Shown: one piece after another, positions 7,842 to 16,033 of the stretch | Layout: every line of letters begins with the position of its first letter | Numbering within the stretch: position 1 is the stretch's first letter | Assembly (NCBI RefSeq): GCF_022024175.1 | Contig: NZ_CP091794.1 | Coordinates: forward strand, 1,922,001-1,986,000 | Origin: Prevotella communis | GTDB lineage: Bacteria > Bacteroidota > Bacteroidia > Bacteroidales > Bacteroidaceae | Direction of reading: 5' to 3' | DNA: 64,000 nt | The notes under the pieces: model-generated | Seen by the model: the letters and a program-made list of their open reading frames with translations, nothing else | What the model was told of the DNA's origin: nothing | The model's database searches: none | Position numbers and translations under genes: made by a program

Positions 7842-10800
7842 CGTACGCTCTCCTGTTGATTGACGTTTTTATTCTGGTGCCAGCCAATCACCTTAGGACT
7901 GAACAGACACAACTCAAGGATCATCACGATAACAAGCAGCATCCACAGCAGATAATGGATCACCGACTCACCCGATATAGAGTGGATCTGGTCGTCAACC
8001 TCATCGAGCACGCTGAAATGAGAAGCCTTGTATCGTTGTGACTTGGTCTTGAAGGTATAGTAAAGCGGTTCAAGAAGCGTGGACTTGATATCCTCCTTCT
8101 TGAGGGCCTCATTGATAAACTTGGAATCGGCCTTCTCATCACGGCTGAAGTCGGTGAGGCGGGCTACAATCACATAGATGATGGATATTAGGAACACAGC
8201 CAGATGGAATAACGACGGTGTGTGCTCGTTGACAAACTTCAAGGCGTAGTAAGGTGCGAACGACGTGGCAAGTCCGAAGCCGCCAAACAGCAGCGATACC
8301 AAGGCACCATAGCCACGGAAATAGGCTCGCACGGCCACGATGACGCCCGTCATGCCGCCCAGCGGATAGATAATCGTAGTGAGATGATGCCTGAAGAGAT
8401 AGGTACGGTCGTCCAGTCCCAGGACGAATACCAGCAGGCACCACAGAGCAGCGAGACCATAGAAGCCAAAACGGATGGACACATCACGATAGTGGGCCGA
8501 CTGCCATTCACGGCGTACCTCGTTGACACGGGCCTTCGTCTCTTCCAAGGCCTTCGTATAACGGCGGTAGTAGATGCTCTGGGGATCCAGGTCGCCCAGT
8601 TTGAGCACCCAGCTCTCCAGTTCACGCTCATAACTGTATTCCTCCTCGAACGCCTGGGACGGGTCTTCATGATAGAATACCGAGAGCCATTGCATCAGGG
8701 AACCGTTGCGCAGTTCCACCTTGATCTGAGGCTGTTTCTTGGAATCCAGGCTACGGCCATCATTCAGCGTGACGCCACCTGAAATGAAATAGACGGGTTT
8801 GCCGCCCAGTATCTTACAGAAGCGATACAAGGCCGTATGGAGGTCGTAGGCACAGAGGCGCTCCCTGTTCTCCTCGGAATTCAGGTCAAAACATTTGTCG
8901 GCCTCTGCAATCAGCCCCTTCCAACCCTTATGCTTGGCATAGAAATAGAAGCGGTCGTTGGGATCCAGAAACTCCACCAGCTGCTCCCTGAGTTCATCGT
9001 CAGTAGCACGCTGCACCTTCACCAGTTCGTAGGCCAGGAGCATACCGATCTTCTCGGGCGTGTCAGCATCACGCAGGTCGTAGCCCACATTAGGCGCAAT
9101 CTTATAGAGCACCTTATAGGCCAGGGCCTTGGAATATTCCTGTCCCTGCGTGAGATGTCTTACAGACTCGCACACAGCCAGGTCGGCATGTGAATACAGC
9201 CATGAGAGCAGACGTCCGTCGCACAAGGCGTGCCAGTCTTCCTCCCTGACCTTCTCATATCCGAAGGCACGGACAATATCCTGAACGGTAGACGACGGGA
9301 GGTAGGTGATGAAAGGTATGCCCTTGTCCAACTCATAGACCATACGCAGCACGCTGGTCTTTCCGTCGACATCAGGCTGGAAATAAGAACGGAGACGCGT
9401 CACGTCGCCATACTCCCTTGCCTCGAGCCACAGGAACAGGGCATCGTTGGGATTCAGCAGAAGGATGGAGTATTTCTCCTGGTTGGCGAGCAGCGTCATC
9501 ACGATGTCCGACACATCCGCGCACTCCTTATTATCTACGTCGATATATTTCAGCGTGGGCTCCATGGCGAAGCACGACGCCATATAACCAGCTTTCTGGT
9601 CGTTGGGGTAACGTACATTCAGGATATCCTTAATCAGGGTGGCCAGTTTGATGTTACCACTCTGCTCCAACCACTGTACGATGCGTCCGCTATAGAAATA
9701 ATGGACAGCCAACTGCTCATTGGCAATCAGCATGGGCACCAGTTCCTTCACGTTCTCAGCAATCAGGTTGCGCTCGGGGTCAACCACGAAGCTCTGATAG
9801 CGCAGGAAAGGCGACGAGATATCTACAGCCACGTCTTCGCCCTTGAACCAGCGCTCCACCTCGTCGTATCCCCAACGGGTGTTCTCGTTCACGGAGGTAA
9901 GACCCTGGATGAGTCGCTTGACGGGATCGGGCAGCTCGTTCAGTCGAGGCAGACGACCCTCGTTCTTCTGTTTCATCATGGCACGCTCGTTAGAGCTCAT
10001 CGGACTCTCGCCCAGCCATAACGTGAAGAGGGTCATACCGAGTGAGTAGAAGTCGGCTGCAAAGGTAATCTCCACCACGCCGTCGATCACATCGGTGTAC
10101 ATCTCAGGCGCCGCATAGATAGGCGTACGGGCCTGCGTCGTACGGAAGGACTTACCCTCGGTCTCCTGTATAGAAGAGATACCAAAGTCGCCCAGCACCA
10201 GTTCCTGTTGCTCCTTGTCACGGAAGAAATAGTTGGTGGGCTTGACGTCCTTATGCAGCAAGTGGTTCTTATGACAGTAGGCCAAGGCAGCAGCAGCCTG
10301 GAGCGTCAGTCGGCGGAAACGGTTGTAGTCGCCATTGATCTTCACATCCTTCAGGGTGCCACCCTTCAGGTACTCCATCAACTCATAGTAGCGGTTCTTA
10401 CCGTCTACATACGTACGACCGTAGTCCTGAAGGTCAACAATCATCTCAAACTGGAACGAGCGAACCAGCTGGAGCAGTTTCTTATTGATATCGAAATTGG
10501 GGTAATAGAGCTTCAGCACATACTCCTTACCCTCTCTCTGAACCAGATAGACCTGAGCCTCACCGGAGTTATCGCTCAGACAGGTCACCATTTCATAGTC
10601 CAGTCCCTTCAGACTGAAATACTGAGCCGACGACTCGTTAGCGCCGTTGCGCGATGCTGGTCCTTCAGGACGCATGGTGGTCTCTCCCGAGTTTTTCTCT
10701 TTCATCCCCACGATGGTAGCGTCATCACCCTCGGGCGACTTGTTACCATAAATCATGGTCTTGTCGTCGCCACCATAGACCATTGTCTTGTCGTCGTTGT

Positions 10801-10996
10801 AGACCATCGTCTTGTCGTCGCTGATAACGTCATCGTTGACGGCGTCATCATCGTTGGCATTTGCCTTGTTCTTATCGGCAAAAACCATCGTCTTATCGTC
10901 GTCAACAGGGTCAAGGTCACGATTCATCACCATGGTCTTGTCGTCCACAACGGGGTCGTCGTCGAACACGTCGGTTTTATCGAAATCGTCTGCCAT
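7838..10996 (-). CDS. Membrane Ser/Thr protein kinase with N-terminal DDKTMV repeats
   Basis: 1052 residues. Residues 1-110 carry seven Thr-centred acidic repeats (five of DDKTMV/DDKTMI form, then DDATIV and GETTM), at Thr21, 36, 63, 71, 80, 94 and 107. Residues about 133-390 are a eukaryotic-like kinase domain: catalytic Lys162 (VLKLY), HKD 248-250 with VKPTN, DFG 270-272 and an activation segment ending TPIYAAPE (291-298). The glycine loop is weak (LSDNSGEAQVYL). A long alpha-rich region (400-830) follows, then four or five membrane helices between about 860 and 1045. The kinase is therefore expected to sit in the inner membrane with its repeats in the cytoplasm. It overlaps both neighbours (TAATG and ATGA junctions). 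The repeats look like autophosphorylation and FHA docking sites (inference). Confidence 0.93.
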   Translation of the reverse strand: MADDFDKTDVFDDDPVVDDKTMVMNRDLDPVDDDKTMVFADKNKANANDDDAVNDDVISDDKTMVYNDDKTMVYGGDDKTMIYGNKSPEGDDATIVGMKEKNSGETTMRPEGPASRNGANESSAQYFSLKGLDYEMVTCLSDNSGEAQVYLVQREGKEYVLKLYYPNFDINKKLLQLVRSFQFEMIVDLQDYGRTYVDGKNRYYELMEYLKGGTLKDVKINGDYNRFRRLTLQAAAALAYCHKNHLLHKDVKPTNYFFRDKEQQELVLGDFGISSIQETEGKSFRTTQARTPIYAAPEMYTDVIDGVVEITFAADFYSLGMTLFTLWLGESPMSSNERAMMKQKNEGRLPRLNELPDPVKRLIQGLTSVNENTRWGYDEVERWFKGEDVAVDISSPFLRYQSFVVDPERNLIAENVKELVPMLIANEQLAVHYFYSGRIVQWLEQSGNIKLATLIKDILNVRYPNDQKAGYMASCFAMEPTLKYIDVDNKECADVSDIVMTLLANQEKYSILLLNPNDALFLWLEAREYGDVTRLRSYFQPDVDGKTSVLRMVYELDKGIPFITYLPSSTVQDIVRAFGYEKVREEDWHALCDGRLLSWLYSHADLAVCESVRHLTQGQEYSKALAYKVLYKIAPNVGYDLRDADTPEKIGMLLAYELVKVQRATDDELREQLVEFLDPNDRFYFYAKHKGWKGLIAEADKCFDLNSEENRERLCAYDLHTALYRFCKILGGKPVYFISGGVTLNDGRSLDSKKQPQIKVELRNGSLMQWLSVFYHEDPSQAFEEEYSYERELESWVLKLGDLDPQSIYYRRYTKALEETKARVNEVRREWQSAHYRDVSIRFGFYGLAALWCLLVFVLGLDDRTYLFRHHLTTIIYPLGGMTGVIVAVRAYFRGYGALVSLLFGGFGLATSFAPYYALKFVNEHTPSLFHLAVFLISIIYVIVARLTDFSRDEKADSKFINEALKKEDIKSTLLEPLYYTFKTKSQRYKASHFSVLDEVDDQIHSISGESVIHYLLWMLLVIVMILELCLFSPKVIGWHQNKNVNQQESVR

Positions 10997-11922
10997 TATT
11001 TATCGTCCTTAATATCCTGCTTTGAATTATGTCCCAGTATCACCCATTTGCCACCCATCTGAGGTTTGGCACAGCCACAGGGACTGGAGTGAAGGGCACT
11101 CTTATAGTTACATTTCCAGGCCAGTCGCACGCCCGACGGTTTCTGGGCCATCGCATAGTTTCTGACCGTGGCCGGCGAGGGATCCTCGGGGATGGCCATT
11201 CGGTTGAGCAACTCAGCCAACTGGTCGAGCTTACGGCTCTTCATGTCAGCCAGTTCCTCCTTGGTCACGCGCTGGCGCTTAGGCACAGGCTTCACGTCGA
11301 TATGCTGACCCTTGTCCTCGGCCAGCAACGTGAGCACGCGCTTGCGCAAGCCCTGCAGCTCATCATCGCGCATCTTGTCCTGCTCGGTCTCGTAGGGCAA
11401 CTGCATCTGCAGCTCGTCGTACTCCTGGGCAATAGCCACCAGTTCCCTGTACTCAGGCATCTGTCGTACCTGCTGCAGCATGGCACGCGCCTGGTCGGTC
11501 AGGGGGCGTCCGCATTGCTTACAGAAAGAGAAATCGTTGAGCGTATGGCAAGCGGGACATACAATACCGCCACGAGGCTGTCCGCACTCAGGGCAGTAGA
11601 CATCCTGCTCGTTAAAACTTGCGCCGCAGAAAGAGCACACATCCGTCTTGATATAATGATGACATGCCTCACAGAAATCGGCATCCGGGTCTATCTCACT
11701 ACCACAGTTGGGGCAAACGCCCGTGATAAGGAAAGCACCACACAGCGCACAGTAGGTGGCATCGGGATCATTGACAGTGCCACACTTAGGACAAGGAATG
11801 CCATTGGCATTCGCCGTCTGTCCCTGCATCATCTGCTGCATCTGGGGAGTTTCGTTATCTCGAGACCTGAACTGCTCGCGCTGTAGTTCTTGTTCTGAAT
11901 TAAGAAATTGTTCGTCAGCCAT
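10996..11922 (-). CDS. Multi-zinc-ribbon protein, first gene of the kinase operon
   Basis: 308 residues. Between residues about 44 and 150 there are at least five CxxC zinc knuckles in series (CPKC/CALC, CPNC/CEAC, CSFC/CPEC, CPAC/CKQC), a chain of double zinc ribbons. A charged, probably helical region follows (150-245), then a C-terminal segment with more cysteines (WKCNY, SSPCGCAKPQMGGKW) and a short polar tail. There is no signal peptide or membrane helix. It is the promoter-proximal gene of the operon and its stop shares one base with the kinase start. Three proteins of this operon carry zinc ribbons, which suggests a shared assembly mode. I assign no specific activity. Confidence 0.85.
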   Translation of the reverse strand: MADEQFLNSEQELQREQFRSRDNETPQMQQMMQGQTANANGIPCPKCGTVNDPDATYCALCGAFLITGVCPNCGSEIDPDADFCEACHHYIKTDVCSFCGASFNEQDVYCPECGQPRGGIVCPACHTLNDFSFCKQCGRPLTDQARAMLQQVRQMPEYRELVAIAQEYDELQMQLPYETEQDKMRDDELQGLRKRVLTLLAEDKGQHIDVKPVPKRQRVTKEELADMKSRKLDQLAELLNRMAIPEDPSPATVRNYAMAQKPSGVRLAWKCNYKSALHSSPCGCAKPQMGGKWVILGHNSKQDIKDDK

Positions 11923-11945
11923 TAGAATATTTATTAATTTGTCTG

Positions 11946-11953
11946 CAAAGATA
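11946..11953 (-). promoter_or_regulatory. Promoter of the kinase-FHA-PP2C operon (-7 box)
   Basis: On the minus strand this reads TATCTTTG followed by C, a match to the Bacteroidota -7 consensus. A TTTG (-33 element) lies 20 bases upstream at 11974-11977. It is 24 bases before the ATG of the zinc-ribbon gene. No other such box was noticed between the genes down to position 349. Confidence 0.65.
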
Positions 11954-11964
11954 GTTAATCTTTA

Positions 11965-12567
11965 TCATTCTGACAAATAAAATGAAGAAAAAATTGAAAT
12001 GTGAGTCAGTAAAATCTTAACGCCAATCAATATCAGGATGATACCGCCCAATAATTCAGGGCGGATGCGCCTTCTCACAGCCTCACCAAAACGGAGTCCC
12101 AACAGGTGGCCAAACACACTGAAAAAGAAGGAAGCCAGACCAATCCAGACAAGTGGTTCCAGGAGGAGCGACATGGAGGAATAACCCGTAACGGCAAAGG
12201 AGATGCCCACGGCCAGCGCATCTATACTCGTGGCCACAGCCAGGAGAAGTTGGGTGCGGAGTTTCCGTGGATTAAAGAAATGCTGTTCCTCAGGCTGGAA
12301 CGACTCATAAATCATCTTGCCGCCCAGAAAAGCCAGCAGACCGAAAGCTACCCAATGGTCGTAGGCTTCAATATAATGGGCAAAATAATTCGTGGCGAGC
12401 CATCCGAAAAAAGGCATCATCGCCTGGAAAAGTCCGAAGAGAAAGGCAATACGGAGAATCACAGGCCATTCCCGCCGGCCCTGAATCACACCACTGGCTA
12501 TCGACACCGTAAAACAATCCATGGCCAACGCCACGGAGAGCATCCATATATCAAATAGATTCATCAT
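11965..12567 (-). CDS. mntP: Manganese efflux pump MntP
   Basis: 200 residues with about six membrane helices. The N-terminal half holds the family signature LSVALAMDCFTVSIASG with the membrane Asp, and the second half repeats it as ATSIDALAVGISFA, the two-fold internal repeat of the MntP (DUF204) family. MntP exports Mn2+ across the inner membrane. Two adjacent ATG codons begin the frame; either is possible. It is followed upstream, 5 bases away on the same strand, by the ATP-grasp-like gene, so the two are likely co-transcribed. No yybP-ykoY (Mn) riboswitch was visible upstream. Confidence 0.92.
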   Translation of the reverse strand: MMNLFDIWMLSVALAMDCFTVSIASGVIQGRREWPVILRIAFLFGLFQAMMPFFGWLATNYFAHYIEAYDHWVAFGLLAFLGGKMIYESFQPEEQHFFNPRKLRTQLLLAVATSIDALAVGISFAVTGYSSMSLLLEPLVWIGLASFFFSVFGHLLGLRFGEAVRRRIRPELLGGIILILIGVKILLTHISIFSSFYLSE

Positions 12568-12572
12568 GAGAC

Positions 12573-13649
12573 CTATACTCTTTCTACCTTCATTTTGTAG
12601 CGGCCATCCGCAAATTCTATTCTCATCACACGCACCATCTCGTCATCGGTTGGCGTCAAGGCCAGGGCCACATGTCCCATGGTACGGCGTAAATTAATTT
12701 CCACACAAGGATGCAGCAGGAAACGCTCGCCCTTGACCACCATCATATCAACCCCGAAAGGTCCGGTATAGCCACCCTTGAGGATGGCCGGCAGACTACT
12801 GCAAATATTTTCCTTAATACTATCAAGCAATTCAATTGATATATAACGGCTTATCATTTCACGCTTTTTATTTTCTGCAGCCAGGATATTTCCCGTATAG
12901 GCGCCGTTTGCCGTATGGAAAAGCGAGAGTCCTAAGTAACGGATACTGCCATCTTCACCGGCATAGAACTCCATGCCAAAATCCTTCTCTTTGTCAAAAA
13001 ATGGTTCAGCCATCACAGAGCCCTGCGTCGCAAACAGATTGCGCAGCCATCCGGCCTGATGCGTGGTAAAAGTGGTACTGTTCACAAAGCGCAATCCCCT
13101 GCCACTCGACGACCAGGGAGCCTTGAGAACCAGTCGGCCGTAACGCTCCAGAAGCAGGCGAATTTCTTCTTCCGTATGACACTCTAACGACTCGCCTACC
13201 GTACCTTCACATTGCAGCAGCGGAAGGAGTTGGGCTGAGGTGCGGCGATGCGACAACTGACGGATAACGTCCAACTGAGCATCCGTGGGCAACAAGCGCT
13301 CGTCTGCCCCACTCCGCTTCAGACGGGCCTTCAGGGCCACATCCCATCCCCATGGCTGGATTTTCGTGATGTCCGACGAGGGATTTTTATTTTCCCAACG
13401 AGGGAGGAAATTTTTTCTGACCGGCGCGTAATCCTTCAGTTGCCTGTTGACGGCATGAAGAAAACGGTCATAGTCGTAGGCGGCACGTTCAGGATTATCA
13501 ACAAGAACGCTGTCTCCCTCTTCAGCCCACAAGGCCGGAATAAAGCCCAGGTCATGGCGCAACTGCCGACCGGCATGAGGCGCGGTGAAGTTGGCGAGGT
13601 TGGCTGCAAGGGCGATATCGTGTTCAGGATTAAATATATGTAAAGTCAT
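12573..13649 (-). CDS. ATP-grasp-like protein of unknown substrate
   Basis: 358 residues, soluble. The start MTLHIFNPEHDIALAANLANF is characteristic of a conserved Bacteroidales protein of unknown role. The middle has the ATP-grasp-like segment LVLKAPWSSSGRGLRFV (about 170-186), followed by EPFFDKEKDFGMEFY and, near the end, GPFGVDMMV and HPCVEINLRRTMGHVA, which fit the metal-binding end of an ATP-grasp fold. Such enzymes usually join a carboxylate to an amine. It has its own promoter on the minus strand, divergent from the pyrophosphatase gene, and lies just ahead of mntP. The family assignment is an inference from motifs; no substrate is proposed. Confidence 0.65.
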   Translation of the reverse strand: MTLHIFNPEHDIALAANLANFTAPHAGRQLRHDLGFIPALWAEEGDSVLVDNPERAAYDYDRFLHAVNRQLKDYAPVRKNFLPRWENKNPSSDITKIQPWGWDVALKARLKRSGADERLLPTDAQLDVIRQLSHRRTSAQLLPLLQCEGTVGESLECHTEEEIRLLLERYGRLVLKAPWSSSGRGLRFVNSTTFTTHQAGWLRNLFATQGSVMAEPFFDKEKDFGMEFYAGEDGSIRYLGLSLFHTANGAYTGNILAAENKKREMISRYISIELLDSIKENICSSLPAILKGGYTGPFGVDMMVVKGERFLLHPCVEINLRRTMGHVALALTPTDDEMVRVMRIEFADGRYKMKVERV

Positions 13650-13665
13650 ATTCTCAATTTTTCGG

Positions 13666-13673
13666 CAAAATTA
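13666..13673 (-). promoter_or_regulatory. Probable -7 box for the ATP-grasp-like gene and mntP
   Basis: Minus strand TAATTTTG followed by C, 16 bases ahead of the ATG at 13649. No convincing -33 element at the usual spacing. Divergent from the box at 13718-13725. Confidence 0.4.
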
Positions 13674-13717
13674 CTCAAAAAATCGCAAACTTATTTGTAT
13701 TTATAAAAAAAAAGTGA

Positions 13718-13725
13718 TACTTTTG
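13718..13725 (+). promoter_or_regulatory. Promoter of the membrane pyrophosphatase gene
   Basis: TACTTTTG followed by C, with TTTG at 13694-13697 exactly 20 bases upstream. The start codon of hppA lies 48 bases downstream. An A-rich stretch separates the two elements. Confidence 0.6.
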
Positions 13726-13773
13726 CAAAATGTAATACATAATATTATACAAATAGACTAAAAACAATAACCA

Positions 13774-15960
13774 ATGATGAATATACCTATTGCTTTTTGG
13801 CTCGTTCCAATTGCCTCAGTAGTGGCCCTTGGCATGGCCTACAGTTTCTTCCGCAGCATGATGAAGGCGGAAGAAGGCACGCCCCGTATGATAGAGATTG
13901 CCGGTCACGTAAGACGTGGCGCAATGGCCTATCTGAAACAGCAGTACAAAGTGGTGTTGATTGTTTTCATCATCCTTGCCATCATCTTCTCTGTGATGGC
14001 CTATGGCTTTGGTGTACAGAACCCATGGGTACCGTTTGCTTTCCTGACGGGCGGTTTCTTCAGTGGACTGGCAGGTTTCTTTGGCATGAAGACGGCTACC
14101 TACGCCTCAGCCCGTACGGCTAACGCAGCCCGTAAGAGTCTGGATGGCGGACTGAAGATAGCCTTCCGCAGCGGTGCCGTTATGGGACTCACCGTAGTGG
14201 GCTTGGGACTGCTGGATATCGCAGTATGGTTTATCATCCTGAATTATTTTGATCCCGACGGACTCATCTCCATCACCACCACGATGCTGACCTTTGGCAT
14301 GGGTGCCTCAACACAGGCGCTGTTTGCCCGTGTGGGCGGCGGTATCTATACGAAAGCTGCCGACGTAGGCGCTGATATCGTGGGAAAGGTGGAAGCCGAC
14401 ATCCCCGAGGACGACCCGCGCAACCCCGCAACCATCGCAGACAACGTAGGTGACAACGTGGGCGACGTGGCCGGTATGGGTGCCGACCTGTATGAGAGCT
14501 ACTGTGGCAGTATCCTCTCTACAGCTGCCCTGGGTGCCGTAGCCTTTGCCGCTTCCGGCGAGATGCAGTTGAAAGCTGTCATCGCCCCCATGCTGATAGC
14601 TGCCGTAGGCGTTTTCCTGAGTATCTTCGGCATTTACCTTGTCCGCACCAAGGAAGGTGCCACGATGCGCGACCTGCTACACTCGTTGTCGCTGGGCACG
14701 AATGTGTCGGCCGTCTTGATTGCCGCGGCTACCTTCGGCATTCTCTATCTGCTCCAGATAGACAACTGGCTAGGGCTCTCGTTCTCCGTGATTACAGGAC
14801 TGGCCGCAGGTGTCATCATCGGACAAGCTACGGAATACTATACCTCACATTCCTATAAACCCACGCAGAAAATCTCGGAGGCTGGTCTTACGGGTTCTGC
14901 CACGGTCATCATCAAGGGTATCGGCACGGGAATGATGTCAACCTGCATCCCCGTGGTCACCATCGGTGTGGCCATCATGCTGAGTTATCTCTGCGCCAAT
15001 GGTTTTGTGATGGACATGAATGCCAGCGCCCTGTCGCAAGGTCTTTATGGTATCGGTATTGCTGCCGTGGGTATGCTCTCTACGCTGGGTATCACCCTGG
15101 CTACGGATGCCTACGGTCCTATTGCCGACAATGCAGGCGGTAACGCTGAGATGAGTGAGCTGGGTGAAGAGGTGCGCCACCGTACGGATGCACTCGATGC
15201 TCTTGGTAACACCACCGCCGCAACCGGTAAGGGGTTCGCCATTGGTTCTGCCGCCCTCACGGCCCTGGCCCTGCTGGCTTCCTATATCGAGGAGGTGAAG
15301 ATTGCGATGCACCGCTCTGGCGACTTCATCGTGAACCTGGCCGGTGAGGAGATTGACGCTATCAACGCTACCATACCCGACTTCATGAACTACTTCCAGG
15401 TGAACCTGATGAACCCTCGCGTGCTGGTAGGTGCCTTCATCGGCGCCATGGCCGCCTTCCTGTTCTGCGGACTCACGATGGAGGCCGTGGGACGTGCTGC
15501 CCAGAAGATGGTGGAAGAGGTGCGCAGACAGTTCCGTGAGATCAAGGGCATACTTGAAGGTACAGGCACGCCCGACTATGGTTCTTGCGTAGAGATATCC
15601 ACACGTGCAGCCCAGCACGAAATGATTGTACCGTCGCTCCTGGCTATCGCCATTCCTATCGTCGTTGGCTGTGTGCTGGGTATTGCCGGTGTGCTGGGAC
15701 TGCTCGTTGGCGGACTGTCGAGCGGGTTCACCCTCGCCGTGTTCATGGCCAATGCCGGCGGCGCATGGGATAATGCCAAGAAGATGGTAGAGGAAGGCAA
15801 CTTCGGCGGCAAGGGTTCGTTTGCCCATAAGGCCACCATCGTTGGCGATACCGTGGGCGACCCCTTCAAGGACACGTCGGGCCCATCGCTGAATATCCTC
15901 ATCAAACTGATGTCGATGGTAAGCATCGTGATGGCCGGACTGACAGTGATGTTCTCGTAG
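13774..15960 (+). CDS. hppA: Membrane-bound ion-translocating pyrophosphatase
   Basis: 728 residues with about 16 membrane helices. It splits pyrophosphate at the cytoplasmic face and pumps Na+ and/or H+. The catalytic signature KAADVGADIVGKVEAD is present, followed by EDDPRNPATIADNVGDNVGD, and the second acidic loop reads DNAGGNAEMSEL. The K+-dependence motif reads GNTTAATGKG: Ala, not Lys, after GNTT places it in the K+-dependent group. A Bacteroides vulgatus member of this group was shown to move both Na+ and H+, which is likely here but not provable by eye. The frame starts with ATGATGAAT; either Met is possible. It is monocistronic or leads into the response-regulator gene 73 bases downstream. 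Confidence 0.96.
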   Translation: MMNIPIAFWLVPIASVVALGMAYSFFRSMMKAEEGTPRMIEIAGHVRRGAMAYLKQQYKVVLIVFIILAIIFSVMAYGFGVQNPWVPFAFLTGGFFSGLAGFFGMKTATYASARTANAARKSLDGGLKIAFRSGAVMGLTVVGLGLLDIAVWFIILNYFDPDGLISITTTMLTFGMGASTQALFARVGGGIYTKAADVGADIVGKVEADIPEDDPRNPATIADNVGDNVGDVAGMGADLYESYCGSILSTAALGAVAFAASGEMQLKAVIAPMLIAAVGVFLSIFGIYLVRTKEGATMRDLLHSLSLGTNVSAVLIAAATFGILYLLQIDNWLGLSFSVITGLAAGVIIGQATEYYTSHSYKPTQKISEAGLTGSATVIIKGIGTGMMSTCIPVVTIGVAIMLSYLCANGFVMDMNASALSQGLYGIGIAAVGMLSTLGITLATDAYGPIADNAGGNAEMSELGEEVRHRTDALDALGNTTAATGKGFAIGSAALTALALLASYIEEVKIAMHRSGDFIVNLAGEEIDAINATIPDFMNYFQVNLMNPRVLVGAFIGAMAAFLFCGLTMEAVGRAAQKMVEEVRRQFREIKGILEGTGTPDYGSCVEISTRAAQHEMIVPSLLAIAIPIVVGCVLGIAGVLGLLVGGLSSGFTLAVFMANAGGAWDNAKKMVEEGNFGGKGSFAHKATIVGDTVGDPFKDTSGPSLNILIKLMSMVSIVMAGLTVMFS

Positions 15961-16033
15961 AAAAAAAAATAATAATCCGTTAAATCCGTTGTCGAAAATA
16001 AACGAAATATAAAGTAAAAATTAGATAAACATT

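Noticed and set aside
15961..16033. A terminator or riboswitch between hppA and the response-regulator gene
   Set aside because: Only an A run and AT-rich sequence were found; no stem of useful length.
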